Under the pieces are notes generated by a model, which was not told the DNA's origin, searched no databases, and saw only the letters and a list, made by a program, of their open reading frames with translations. Below, piece by piece: positions 17,130-25,578 of a stretch of DNA of 64,000 nucleotides. This DNA comes from Poriferisodalis sp964484385 (lineage in GTDB: Bacteria; Actinomycetota; Acidimicrobiia; Acidimicrobiales; Poriferisodalaceae). Positions within the stretch are counted from its first letter, which is position 1, and each line of letters begins with the position of its first letter. Made by a program: the position numbers and the translations under genes. The stretch covers positions 13,049-77,048 of the forward strand of contig CAZAFV010000006.1 in the NCBI GenBank assembly GCA_964484385.1, given 5' to 3'.

Positions 17130-18598
17130 CAGCGCCCCTTCCAGTCGGCGTCGTTGCCTTCGAGCATCGCTTCGAGAAGCCGGTCGGCACCCTCCCAGTC
17201 GTAGGTGCGGAAGCTGTGGCCCTGGGTGACGAACTGGGCACCGGCGTAGAACATCTCGTACTGGGTGTGGCGGCTGGCGAACTCCGAGCCGACAGCGTCC
17301 CAGGCCAGCTTCAGGAACTTCATCCGCTCGTAGGCCCCCTCGCCGTCACGAGCCGACACCAGCGTGCTGTCGAGCACCGACGCCACCTCATCGCTGGACA
17401 GGTCGGACGACGACGACGGCAGCATGATCAGCCCGCCGCCGGCCAGCTCCCGGATCTCGGTGATCAACTGCGGGTACAGCGCCTGCGTGGTGACCTGCGC
17501 CGAATACAGCAGGTGCCGGTTGGGCACGTAGTACTCGCCGACACGGTGCCCGCCGGCCTCCATGCCGAATAGCAGGCCCTCGACTGCGGCCACCCGGGCG
17601 GCCAGCTCGCCGAGCTTCGCCTGCACGATGTTCACCGTGCCGATCGTCTCGGTGAGCCGCCGGGCCACCGCCAGCAGGAACCGGAGCTTCACCACCAGAC
17701 GAACTTGCGCTTGATAGTTCTGGTACACGTGCCCCGGCGTGTCATGGAACTGCCGCCGGCACATGTCGACGTCGCGGTACACGAAGACCCGCTCCCACGG
17801 CACCGTCACGTCGTCGAAGTAGATGATGGCGTCGTTCTCGTCGAACCGGTGTGAGAGCGGGTTGTCGAACGGGCTGACGGCATGCTGCTCGAAGCTCTTG
17901 CGCGACACGATCTTGATGCCCGGCGTGTCGAGCGGCAGGGCGAACGAGATGGCCAGATCCTCCTCGCCCTCCTGCAGCGGCTGGAGGTTCGCGACGAAGA
18001 CCTCCTCGGCCATGATCGAGCCGGTTCCCAGCATCTTGGCTCCACGCACCGTCGGCCCGTCCGGCCCCTCGTCGACGATGTGGGTGCTGATCTGCTTGGG
18101 CTGATCGCCCCACGCCCGCGACCGGTCGCCCTGGGGGTTGATGATCACGTAGGTGAGGAAGATGTCGTTGGCCCGGGCCCACTCGTAGTAGTCCCAGTAG
18201 GCCTTGGCGCAGCGCGGGTTGTGTTCTTCGAACAGCTCAAGCGCCATGAGCTGCCCCGACACGGCGCACGCCAGATGATCGGGCGAGCGGCCCATGTAGC
18301 CCGCATGCAGCTCGGCCCACGCCGTCATGGCCTGGCGCTTGGCCACCAGATCGCCATACGAGCGAGGCATCTGCCACGCCCGGTTGGCCCGCCGGCCGTC
18401 GCCGATGTCGAACGTCATCAGTTCAAGATGGCTTGCCTGGAAGTCGTACAGGCCCGCGATCGCCCGGCAGCTCTCGGCAAATGCCGGATGCTCTGCGACC
18501 CGGGTGATCAGCTCGCCATCTAGAAAGACCGCTCGGTCAGTGTCGAGCGCAGCCAGATGGGCCTGCCCGTCCTTGACCGCCCCCGCCGCCGTTCCCAC
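17129..18598 (-). CDS. HpaB-family FADH2-dependent monooxygenase
   Basis: A 489-residue member of the 4-hydroxyphenylacetate 3-hydroxylase/acyl-CoA-dehydrogenase-fold group. Family segments include the N-terminal YDFQ..H region, a central FDDVTVPWERVFVYRD, and MLPSSSSDL near residue 395. These enzymes hydroxylate phenols or related rings with reduced FAD from a separate reductase, and no reductase gene is in the window. The likely start is GTG at 18598, preceded by AAGG. It is the first gene of the operon with AA_synth and the enamidase-like hydrolase. The substrate is unknown; some homologues are dehydratases rather than oxygenases. Confidence 0.82.
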   Translation of the reverse strand: MGTAAGAVKDGQAHLAALDTDRAVFLDGELITRVAEHPAFAESCRAIAGLYDFQASHLELMTFDIGDGRRANRAWQMPRSYGDLVAKRQAMTAWAELHAGYMGRSPDHLACAVSGQLMALELFEEHNPRCAKAYWDYYEWARANDIFLTYVIINPQGDRSRAWGDQPKQISTHIVDEGPDGPTVRGAKMLGTGSIMAEEVFVANLQPLQEGEEDLAISFALPLDTPGIKIVSRKSFEQHAVSPFDNPLSHRFDENDAIIYFDDVTVPWERVFVYRDVDMCRRQFHDTPGHVYQNYQAQVRLVVKLRFLLAVARRLTETIGTVNIVQAKLGELAARVAAVEGLLFGMEAGGHRVGEYYVPNRHLLYSAQVTTQALYPQLITEIRELAGGGLIMLPSSSSDLSSDEVASVLDSTLVSARDGEGAYERMKFLKLAWDAVGSEFASRHTQYEMFYAGAQFVTQGHSFRTYDWEGADRLLEAMLEGNDADWKGR

Positions 18599-18628
18599 AC
18601 CCGGACCTTAGAAGCCGCACGAACAAGT

Positions 18629-18709
18629 GCGCCCGCTGCGGGGCAGCAGAATCCTCTGCGACCAGCGATCGAGCAGGTTGCAGGGTCTCCTGCCGCATCC
18701 GTAGCCATG
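18629..18709 (-). repeat. Diverged copy of the intergenic hairpin repeat
   Basis: Read on the minus strand this stretch matches the elements at 41894-41990 and 54561-54657. It shares GCGGCAGGAGA, GATCGCTGGTCG and GCAGCGGGCGC. A short deletion in the left half and another near the right arm make it about 81 bases. The inner hairpin is kept. It lies between the DM13 gene and the HpaB-like gene, so it is in the same kind of intergenic position as the other copies. Confidence 0.65.
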
Positions 18710-18745
18710 GCCCGTGGATCTAGCGGCCGGAATGCCGGTGGCTCG

Positions 18746-19588
18746 CTAGTTCATCGGTGCCAGCTCGGCGGTGCCGAAGACCACGCGAAAGCGGACGCAC
18801 CAGACCGACACCGTGCTGTAGCGGTCCAGATCGACGTCGCCGGGAATCACGAAGTTCTGCGCCCCGATGTTGCCCTTCAGGTCGCCCAGGTCGATGAAGT
18901 CGCCCACAAGATCATCGACCGATGCGTCGGGGCCCGCCGTGTGCAGGTACACGTTGAGGTCCGGTCCGTTGTCGGTAGCGAAGTCGTCGTCGAATCGCAG
19001 GAACGTCTGCGTGCCGTCGGTGAGCACCACCGCCGTCCCCTCAGCAGGGTGCGACCGCGGCCCGAAGCTGCCCACGTAGGCCACCCGCACGCCCTGATCC
19101 TCCGTTTCGGTCTCCCCTGATTCCCCAGTTTCGCTGGACTCAGTGGACCCGTCGGAACCGGCGGACCCGCTTGACTCAGCGGACTCGCTGGACTCACTGG
19201 ATGCGTCAGACTCGGCGGACTCGCTGGTCCCAGCAGACCCTGCCGAACCGTCAGTCTCCGCCGAACCGGCGGACCCGTCCGGCGCGTCATGCTCACCCAC
19301 CGACATTGATTGGTCGCTGGGCTGGTCATCGCTGCCGGATGCGGCCACGGCCGCTGTCGTTGCGACGGGACCGGCGTCGAGCGCGTCGCTGATCAGCTCG
19401 TCGATGTCGACCTCGACGGCGAATTCGGGGCCCGCCTCGTCGACCACCTCGTCCACGAAGATCAGGTGGAAGGCGAACACGAAGAACACCAAGTAGATGC
19501 CGACGCCGATCACCGCAGCAGCGCCGACGCCGAGGAACCAGCGCCCGCCGGTGGACCGGGGGATCAGCTTGCCGAGCAGCCGTCTCAT
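18746..19588 (-). CDS. Membrane-anchored DM13-domain protein
   Basis: A 280-residue protein with one N-terminal membrane anchor at about residues 14-45. It then has an acidic segment, a Ser/Gly/Glu-rich linker of some 60 residues and a C-terminal DM13 domain of about 105 residues. The DM13 domain includes DLNVYLHT, GNIGAQNF and the conserved cysteine in VWCVRF. DM13 domains are thought to take part in extracytoplasmic redox reactions. The ATG at 19588 gives a basic tail before the anchor; a GTG at 19618 is an alternative. A DsbB-like gene lies just upstream on the same strand, which fits a thiol-redox role. Confidence 0.77.
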   Translation of the reverse strand: MRRLLGKLIPRSTGGRWFLGVGAAAVIGVGIYLVFFVFAFHLIFVDEVVDEAGPEFAVEVDIDELISDALDAGPVATTAAVAASGSDDQPSDQSMSVGEHDAPDGSAGSAETDGSAGSAGTSESAESDASSESSESAESSGSAGSDGSTESSETGESGETETEDQGVRVAYVGSFGPRSHPAEGTAVVLTDGTQTFLRFDDDFATDNGPDLNVYLHTAGPDASVDDLVGDFIDLGDLKGNIGAQNFVIPGDVDLDRYSTVSVWCVRFRVVFGTAELAPMN

Positions 19589-19664
19589 CGCTCGGTCGCA
19601 TTCTTGTTCATGCTGCACACCGTAGGAGCACAGCGGACCGACTCATGTTCACGAGCTCTGAACA

Positions 19665-20201
19665 TCAGGCTCGGTGGCGCGACAGGTTCAGCAGCACACC
19701 GACGAGCACGAACACGCTGCCGGCCATGTAGGGGATCGACACGAACCCGAACTCCCACGCGTACCGCACGGCGCACGGGCTCGTGATGCTGCACGTCGTG
19801 GCACCTTCCAGATCCGGGAAATGCTGCAGCAGGTAGTGCCACGTCGACATCGCAGCGCCCGCCAGGCACATCGGCAGCCCGTACAGGTGAACCCCACGGT
19901 CTCGCCGCAACCAGCCCACCACCAGCACCAGCGCCAGCGGATACATGGCGATGCGCTGGAACCAGCACCAGCGGCACGGCTCCAGATGCGCGATCTCCGA
20001 CAGGTACAGCGAACCGAGCGTGGCACCCACAGCCAACAGTGCCGCAACCCCCACCACCGCCCGGGCACCGACAACCGCCGCCCCGCGGGCGTCCGAGCCG
20101 CGCCCACGTCGCCGCACGGCCGCCGCCACGAGGCCCAGCGAGGCGACATTGCACGCCAGCGCGGCCACCGCGAACAGCCGGAGCATCTGATCCAACGACA
20201 C
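19665..20201 (-). CDS. DsbB/BdbC-family disulfide bond formation protein
   Basis: A 178-residue membrane protein with four to five hydrophobic segments. The first redox pair is CRWC in EPCRWCWFQRIAMYPLA, which is highly diagnostic. The second pair is CSITSPC in the next external loop. It should pass electrons from an extracytoplasmic thiol oxidase to quinone. The start is GTG at 20201 (an ATG lies five codons in). No DsbA-like partner is in view; the adjacent DM13 protein is a possible functional neighbour. Confidence 0.9.
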   Translation of the reverse strand: MSLDQMLRLFAVAALACNVASLGLVAAAVRRRGRGSDARGAAVVGARAVVGVAALLAVGATLGSLYLSEIAHLEPCRWCWFQRIAMYPLALVLVVGWLRRDRGVHLYGLPMCLAGAAMSTWHYLLQHFPDLEGATTCSITSPCAVRYAWEFGFVSIPYMAGSVFVLVGVLLNLSRHRA

Positions 20202-20314
20202 CGTCGCTCAGCGTGCCAGACGAACTCCCCGGCCAGCAACGCCAAACGTCACCCAGCGACGGAGGCGGCCCGGAACCGATGCTCAGATGCAATCCGAACG
20301 CAAGCAGGCGTGAC

Positions 20315-21988
20315 TCAACGATCCGACTGGCCCGCCCGGCTCATCGGAATCCACAGCGACATGAACCCCACGCTGGCGGCAATCAAGAAGAACACGAGCG
20401 CCCGCTGGTAGTAGATCAGCGAAGCCGCACCGGAGTCTTCAGTGAGCACCGCAAAGAGCGCCGCTATGCCGATCGCCGCGGACGCATAGCGCAGCGTGTT
20501 GAACAGCCCGCTGACTTCCCCGAAGTACTTCTCGGGCACCGCCTTGAGCGCCACGCTGTTGAGCAGCGGCACGCACATGCCCCAGCCCAAGCCAAACAGG
20601 GCGATGCTGGGCGCCATGACGAACCAGTAATTCGGCGTGGTCCCCAACGTCAGCACCATCCAGCCGACGGAGGCGATCTGCATTGCCGAGCCGGTCCGGC
20701 AGAAGCCGACCGCGTTCCAGCGTTCGCCCAAGCGGCTGAACGTGATGGTGGAGAAGCCCGCAGCGATCGGCCCGAGCGTCAGCGCCAGCCCGACCTTTGC
20801 CACGCCGTAGCTCCACACGTTGAGCAGGAACAACGGCCACAGCAGCCACAGCGACTGCGACGAGAGGCCGACGAGGAAGTTGGCCAGCTGCGTCACCCAC
20901 ACGTTGCGCCGACGGAACAGGTGCAGGTTCAGCAACGGTTCCTGATGGCGCAGTGAATTGAAGACGAAGATCGCGAGCGCCACCACACCGATGCCCCCGA
21001 GGGCCAGTGCGACAGGTGAGAGCAAGCCCCAGTCTTTGCCCTGCATGAGCGGCGTCACGATTGCCAGCAGTGCCACCGTGCCGGCGGTCGCGCCCACGAT
21101 GTCGAGCCGCTGATGCTTCGGCGGTGTCGGCTGTTCTCGCAGTACGCGCCAGCCCACGACGAACAGCAGCGCAGCAATCGGAGCGCTCACGAAATACAGC
21201 ACGCGCCAACCCGCTGCGGCCAGCATCAGCGTGGATACCTGGGGTGCAATCGCGGCGGCCAGCGGCCCTGATGCCGACCAGAGGCCCACCGCGGTTGTTC
21301 GTCTCGACTCGGGGAACAACGGCAGCACAAGACTCAGCGACGCCGGAAGGATCGCTGCACCGCTGATTGCCTGCAGCACTCGGGCCATGTTCAGCGTCCA
21401 CACCGTGGGCGCGATGGCGGAGAACACCGCAGACAGCGCGAACAGCGCCAGCCCGATCTGGAAGATGCGCTTGCGGCCGATCCTGTCGGCGAGACGTCCG
21501 GCCAGCGGCAGGAACGCAGCCGTGCCGATCATGAACCCGGCGATGCCCCAGCCCACGTCGGAGGCCGTTGCGCCGGAGAAGCTGTCTCGGATCGAGTCGA
21601 GCGCCAAGTTGGAAGCCGTGCTGTTGAAACCGACCAGCACCGTTCCCAGCGACGCCACAGTGAGCGCCCGCCAAGCTCGGCCCGACACCGCTTCGCGAAC
21701 TCGTGGAGACGCCGGCGGCACCTGTCGATCAGCAGCGGCGATGGGGCGAGCTGCCGTGGCCGACCGAACTGCAGAGGCCGGACGGGGTGCCGCGGCGGGA
21801 CGGGGTGCCGTGGACAGGCCGTTTTGCTGACCCGTCTCGACATCGCGACGCTCGATGACCGGGGTATCCGCCGACCTGACTCGGGAACCCACCGGCTCAC
21901 CCGACTCGGCCGGAGCGCCTGACCCAGCTCGTCCGACCTGCGGGACGCGCGCCAGATCAACCTGACCTGGTTCGACCTCGTTCCGCAC
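20315..21988 (-). CDS. MFS transporter, DHA2 (EmrB/QacA) type
   Basis: A 557-residue integral membrane exporter. About 100 disordered Pro/Ala/Arg-rich residues precede the first membrane segment. The loop motif GRLADRIGRKR between segments 2 and 3 is the MFS motif A. Roughly 12-14 hydrophobic segments follow. This group exports drugs or metabolites by proton antiport. It stands alone between the DsbB gene and the enoyl-CoA hydratase gene. An internal start nearer the first membrane segment cannot be excluded. Confidence 0.85.
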   Translation of the reverse strand: MRNEVEPGQVDLARVPQVGRAGSGAPAESGEPVGSRVRSADTPVIERRDVETGQQNGLSTAPRPAAAPRPASAVRSATAARPIAAADRQVPPASPRVREAVSGRAWRALTVASLGTVLVGFNSTASNLALDSIRDSFSGATASDVGWGIAGFMIGTAAFLPLAGRLADRIGRKRIFQIGLALFALSAVFSAIAPTVWTLNMARVLQAISGAAILPASLSLVLPLFPESRRTTAVGLWSASGPLAAAIAPQVSTLMLAAAGWRVLYFVSAPIAALLFVVGWRVLREQPTPPKHQRLDIVGATAGTVALLAIVTPLMQGKDWGLLSPVALALGGIGVVALAIFVFNSLRHQEPLLNLHLFRRRNVWVTQLANFLVGLSSQSLWLLWPLFLLNVWSYGVAKVGLALTLGPIAAGFSTITFSRLGERWNAVGFCRTGSAMQIASVGWMVLTLGTTPNYWFVMAPSIALFGLGWGMCVPLLNSVALKAVPEKYFGEVSGLFNTLRYASAAIGIAALFAVLTEDSGAASLIYYQRALVFFLIAASVGFMSLWIPMSRAGQSDR

Positions 21989-22050
21989 CCGTACCAGCGT
22001 ACGGCTCGGCCAGCGCCGCCAATCGCAGAAATCGAATGGTTGTTAGAGGA

Positions 22051-22884
22051 TCAACGACCGTGGAACACGGGCTCGCGCTTCTCCACGAAGGCCTGCGCCG
22101 CTTCCTTGTGGTCGTCGGTCTGACCGGTGTGGATGTGGTGCGCGGCCTCCATGTCCAAGCACTCGCCCATGTCGCCATGAACTGCCCGGTTCAGGTTCTC
22201 CTTCATGTACCGGTACGCCACGGTCGGGCCGCTGGCCAGACGCCTTGCGATCGCTCCCACCTCGTCCATCAGGCTCTCCGCGGGGAACACGCCGTTCACC
22301 AAGCCCAGCGACATCGCCTGATCCATATCGACCCGGTCGGACAGGAAGTACAGCTCGCGCGCCTTGGCCGAGCCGATCAGCCGCGACATGAACCACGTGC
22401 CGCCATAGTCGCCGCTGAACCCCACCCGGGCAAACGCCGTGGTCATGATCGCGTTGGGCGCCGCATACCGCAGGTCACACGCCAGCGCCATCGACAGGCC
22501 CGCACCGGCAGCCGCCCCAGGCAGCGCCGCAATAGTCGGCTTGGGCATCTCGTACAGCTTCCCCGAGGTATCGCGCTGGTTGCGGCGCTGGTTGTGCACC
22601 CGGGCGTCGTACTGCAGCGGGCTGCCGCCGCCCTCGCCGCCTGCCGCCGCCATGCCCTTCACATCGCCGCCGGCACAGAACGCACCGCCGGCGCCGGTGA
22701 GCACCAGCGCCCCCACGTCGGAAGCCGTCTCGGCGTCGGCAAGCGCCGCGACCAAGCCGTCCAGCATCGGCGTCGACATCGCATTGCGACGGTCAGGACG
22801 GTTCAGCGTGATCGTCATCACACCGTCGGTCACCTCGACAGCGATGTCGTCGGTTCCGGTGTCGAAGATTCGGTCAGCCATCAT
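22051..22884 (-). CDS. Enoyl-CoA hydratase/isomerase family protein
   Basis: Crotonase-fold protein of 277 residues. The first oxyanion-hole region is AFCAGGDVKGM near residue 70, and the second is PGAAAGAGLSMALACDLRYA near residue 125. The segment where classical hydratases carry a catalytic Glu reads FSGDYGGTWF, so the exact reaction (hydratase, isomerase or other) is uncertain. GGAGAAC lies just before the start. It is separated by 72 bases from the HtrA operon upstream and acts in acyl-CoA metabolism. Confidence 0.87.
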   Translation of the reverse strand: MMADRIFDTGTDDIAVEVTDGVMTITLNRPDRRNAMSTPMLDGLVAALADAETASDVGALVLTGAGGAFCAGGDVKGMAAAGGEGGGSPLQYDARVHNQRRNQRDTSGKLYEMPKPTIAALPGAAAGAGLSMALACDLRYAAPNAIMTTAFARVGFSGDYGGTWFMSRLIGSAKARELYFLSDRVDMDQAMSLGLVNGVFPAESLMDEVGAIARRLASGPTVAYRYMKENLNRAVHGDMGECLDMEAAHHIHTGQTDDHKEAAQAFVEKREPVFHGR

Positions 22885-22956
22885 GTTCTCCTTGCGGATG
22901 TGTTGAGTCGGCAGCCAGCCCCCGCAGTATCGCGAACCGCTGTGACACGCGCCGGA

Positions 22957-24543
22957 TCACCCCTCGGCGTCGTCGGGCACGAACGAACCCAGCTCCACCT
23001 GGACCTGCCTGAGTTTGCCGTCGTTGCCGATCACACCGATCTCGACCTGATCCCCCGGCAGCCTCGCCAGAATCTCCACCACGAGGTCGTTGCTCGTGCG
23101 AATCTCCACGCCCTCGAACCCGACGATCACATCACCGGGCTCGATGCCTGCCCGATCGGCGGCCCCGCCGGCCTCGACGCCCACCACCAGCGCTCCAAAG
23201 GTGACCTGCGGCAGCAGCTCGATGCCGGCGAACTCATCGTCGGGATCCGGCCCCGGCTCCACGGTCTCCGGGCCGCCGTCGTCAAGCTCTCCGCCCGGAT
23301 CATCGGGTTCTTCCGGTGCCTCGTTGGCGGCAATGAAGTCCTCGACCGACGTGATGCGCACACCAAGATACGCCTTCGCCTGCACCACACCCTCGAGCAG
23401 TTGATCGATGATCGGGCGGGCGTGGTCAATCGAGATGGCGTAGCCGATGCCTTCGGCGAAACCGGCGCGGATCGCAGTGTTGACACCGATGACCTCGCCC
23501 GCGGCGTTCACCAGCGGCCCGCCGGAGTTGCCTGGGTTGATGGCCGCATCCGTCTGGATGAGCCGTACCAGCCTCGTGTTGTCCGACAGCGTGATGTCGC
23601 GGTTGAGTCCGGACACGATGCCTGCGGTGACGGTGGGTTCGCCGACGATGCCGAAGGCGTTGCCAATGGCGATCACCTCGTCGCCGACCTCCACGCCTTC
23701 GGTGGAACCGAGACGAACCGCCGACAACCCGTCGCGGTCAACCTTCAGCACCGCGAGGTCGCGCGTTGGGTCGCTGGCTACGACCTCGGCAGGCACGAGC
23801 TCGCCGCCAAACAGGCGCACCGCCACCGTTTCGGCATCTCGGACCACGTGCTCGTTGGTGACGATATGGCCATCGGCCGCCACGACGAAGCCCGAGCCGC
23901 CGCCGTCCGGGTTCTCCTCGGTCGGGGTCTTCACGATGACGACGGACTCCTGTACCGCATCGAGAACCGCCTTGACATTGATGCCTTCGATGCGGCTTCC
24001 GAGCGGCGAGCCCGGCTGGTCCGACTCGCCGGCCAGCATGCGCGCCCACGCCTCAGCGAGCGTGTCGGGGTCGAGATCGATCGCCCCAGAGCTTGAGTCA
24101 GAATTACCGGATCCGGCACCGCCGAAGAGGTTGGAGTTGGCGAGCACCTGGCTCCAGAAGTCGGCATCGCCCGTGGACCCTTCGGGGGGCTGTATGCCGC
24201 TCGCCTCGACCTCGTCGCTCAGTGGTGGCGCCACCGTCGGTGCCGACGAATCCGGCTGCGAGGGAGACTGCTGCGTGTCGTCGTCGGGCTTCGGAGCCTC
24301 CGGGGAGACCTCCGCCGTCGGCGCGGCAGTGTCAGGGCCGTCGTCGCCGGCCAGCACGATGATCAACAGCAACCCGGCCACCAGCGCCCCGATGAGCGCA
24401 CCCACCGCACCCGCTATACCGACCAGCAGGCACCCCGGCCGCCTTGATTCAGGCGACTCGGCCGCGATTTCCTGACCTGCCTCCTCCGCGGGGAAAGCTG
24501 TCGCCTCGTCTGCTGGTTCGACGGGCAGATCCGGTTCAGCCAT
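22957..24543 (-). CDS. HtrA/DegP-type serine protease with PDZ domain
   Basis: Membrane-anchored protease of 528 residues. The order is an acidic N-terminus, one membrane segment (about 40-65), a Pro/Ser-rich linker, a trypsin-like domain, then a PDZ domain (about 415-510). The catalytic triad is visible as His in VTNEHVV, Asp in TRDLAVL and Ser in NPGNSGGP. It probably degrades or senses misfolded proteins outside the membrane. An acidic Glu/Asp/Pro/Gly-rich insert lies between the domains. Its start shares one base with the stop of the phosphotransferase gene (TGATG), an unusual operon partner. Confidence 0.9.
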   Translation of the reverse strand: MAEPDLPVEPADEATAFPAEEAGQEIAAESPESRRPGCLLVGIAGAVGALIGALVAGLLLIIVLAGDDGPDTAAPTAEVSPEAPKPDDDTQQSPSQPDSSAPTVAPPLSDEVEASGIQPPEGSTGDADFWSQVLANSNLFGGAGSGNSDSSSGAIDLDPDTLAEAWARMLAGESDQPGSPLGSRIEGINVKAVLDAVQESVVIVKTPTEENPDGGGSGFVVAADGHIVTNEHVVRDAETVAVRLFGGELVPAEVVASDPTRDLAVLKVDRDGLSAVRLGSTEGVEVGDEVIAIGNAFGIVGEPTVTAGIVSGLNRDITLSDNTRLVRLIQTDAAINPGNSGGPLVNAAGEVIGVNTAIRAGFAEGIGYAISIDHARPIIDQLLEGVVQAKAYLGVRITSVEDFIAANEAPEEPDDPGGELDDGGPETVEPGPDPDDEFAGIELLPQVTFGALVVGVEAGGAADRAGIEPGDVIVGFEGVEIRTSNDLVVEILARLPGDQVEIGVIGNDGKLRQVQVELGSFVPDDAEG

Positions 24544-25577
24544 CAGCGAACGGCGAGGCGTTCGGCTGCGCTGGTCGACAAGAAATCGACGTTCTCACGG
24601 AACTGATCGGTGTCGGCTTCCTCGGTGTCAGCCATCACGCCACGCAGGTACCGGTTGAGCACGCCCTCCGATATAGCAGCCAGACGCCAGTACGAGAACG
24701 CGCGGTAGTAGTCGACCTGCGACAGGTCGCGCCCCGACGCATCGGCGTACCAATCCAGCATCTGGCTGCGGGAAGCGAATCCGCCCGCCTGCGTGGGCGC
24801 CGAGGAGCCCGCCGACACCTCATCGGGCGACACCCAGTTGTTCATCAGGTAGCCCACATCGGCCATGGGGTCGCCGAGCGTGCACAGCTCCCAGTCGAGC
24901 ACCGCAACGATGTCGCCGGAACCCGACAACATGTTCCCCAGCCGGTAATCGCCATGGACGATCGCCGAGCCGACCTGCTCAGGCTTGCGAGCCTCCAGCT
25001 CCGCAGCGACCTCGTCCATGATCGGCAGCTCACGGGTCTTCGACTGCTCCCACTGGCGCTTCCAGCGACGCAGCTGCCGCCCCAGGTAGTCCTCCCGCCG
25101 CCCGAGATCGCCGAGCCCCACATCGTCGGGCTCAATCGCATGCAGCAGGGCCAGCACATCAGCAACTCGGCGGCTCAGCGGCACCCGCTCGCCGTCAGGC
25201 ACCAGCGCCGACTCATCCGCCGAATGCAGCACCGCTCCCTCCTCGTAGCTCATGACATAGAACGGCGCCTCGTTCACGGTCTCATCCGCGCACAGCGCGA
25301 TCGCCCGGGGCACCGGCACCTCGGTCTGCCCCACACCCGAGATGATCTTGTGCTCCCGACCCATGTCGTGCGCCGTGGCCAGCACATGGCCCAGCGGCGG
25401 CCGCCGCAGCACCACCGACGAGCCGTCGCCGCAGTGCACCCGGTACGTCAGGTTCGAATGCCCGCCGGCAATCAGCTCGAAGCGCAGCGGTTGAGCAGCC
25501 TGCGGCACATGGGCGGCGAACCACTCGCTGACCGCAGGGGCATCGATGCCCGTCGGCACCTCACCGTCAGCCGACAT
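24543..25577 (-). CDS. APH-like phosphotransferase, possible hydroxyacyl-CoA kinase
   Basis: A 344-residue kinase-fold protein of the aminoglycoside-phosphotransferase/ACAD10-11 N-terminal group. The catalytic loop is HGDYRLGNM and the metal motif is LDWELCTLGDP. An ATP-binding region follows GGHSNLTYRV near the start. Relatives such as LvaA and ACAD10/11 phosphorylate 4-hydroxyacyl-CoAs; the adjacent 3-hydroxyacyl-CoA dehydrogenase gene makes that the best guess. The ATG at 25577 is one base after the previous stop; the frame stays open upstream only over that gene. Confidence 0.78.
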   Translation of the reverse strand: MSADGEVPTGIDAPAVSEWFAAHVPQAAQPLRFELIAGGHSNLTYRVHCGDGSSVVLRRPPLGHVLATAHDMGREHKIISGVGQTEVPVPRAIALCADETVNEAPFYVMSYEEGAVLHSADESALVPDGERVPLSRRVADVLALLHAIEPDDVGLGDLGRREDYLGRQLRRWKRQWEQSKTRELPIMDEVAAELEARKPEQVGSAIVHGDYRLGNMLSGSGDIVAVLDWELCTLGDPMADVGYLMNNWVSPDEVSAGSSAPTQAGGFASRSQMLDWYADASGRDLSQVDYYRAFSYWRLAAISEGVLNRYLRGVMADTEEADTDQFRENVDFLSTSAAERLAVR

Positions 25578-25578
25578 G

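Noticed and set aside
19062..19330. Repeat-rich stretch that might suggest a repeat array
   Set aside because: It is the coding sequence of the Ser/Gly/Glu-rich linker of the DM13 protein; the units are irregular and lie in one frame, with no spacer-repeat pattern of a CRISPR.
22036..24096. A 686-codon open frame on the plus strand
   Set aside because: It spans two well-supported minus-strand genes (enoyl-CoA hydratase and HtrA) and matches neither a domain nor a ribosome binding site.
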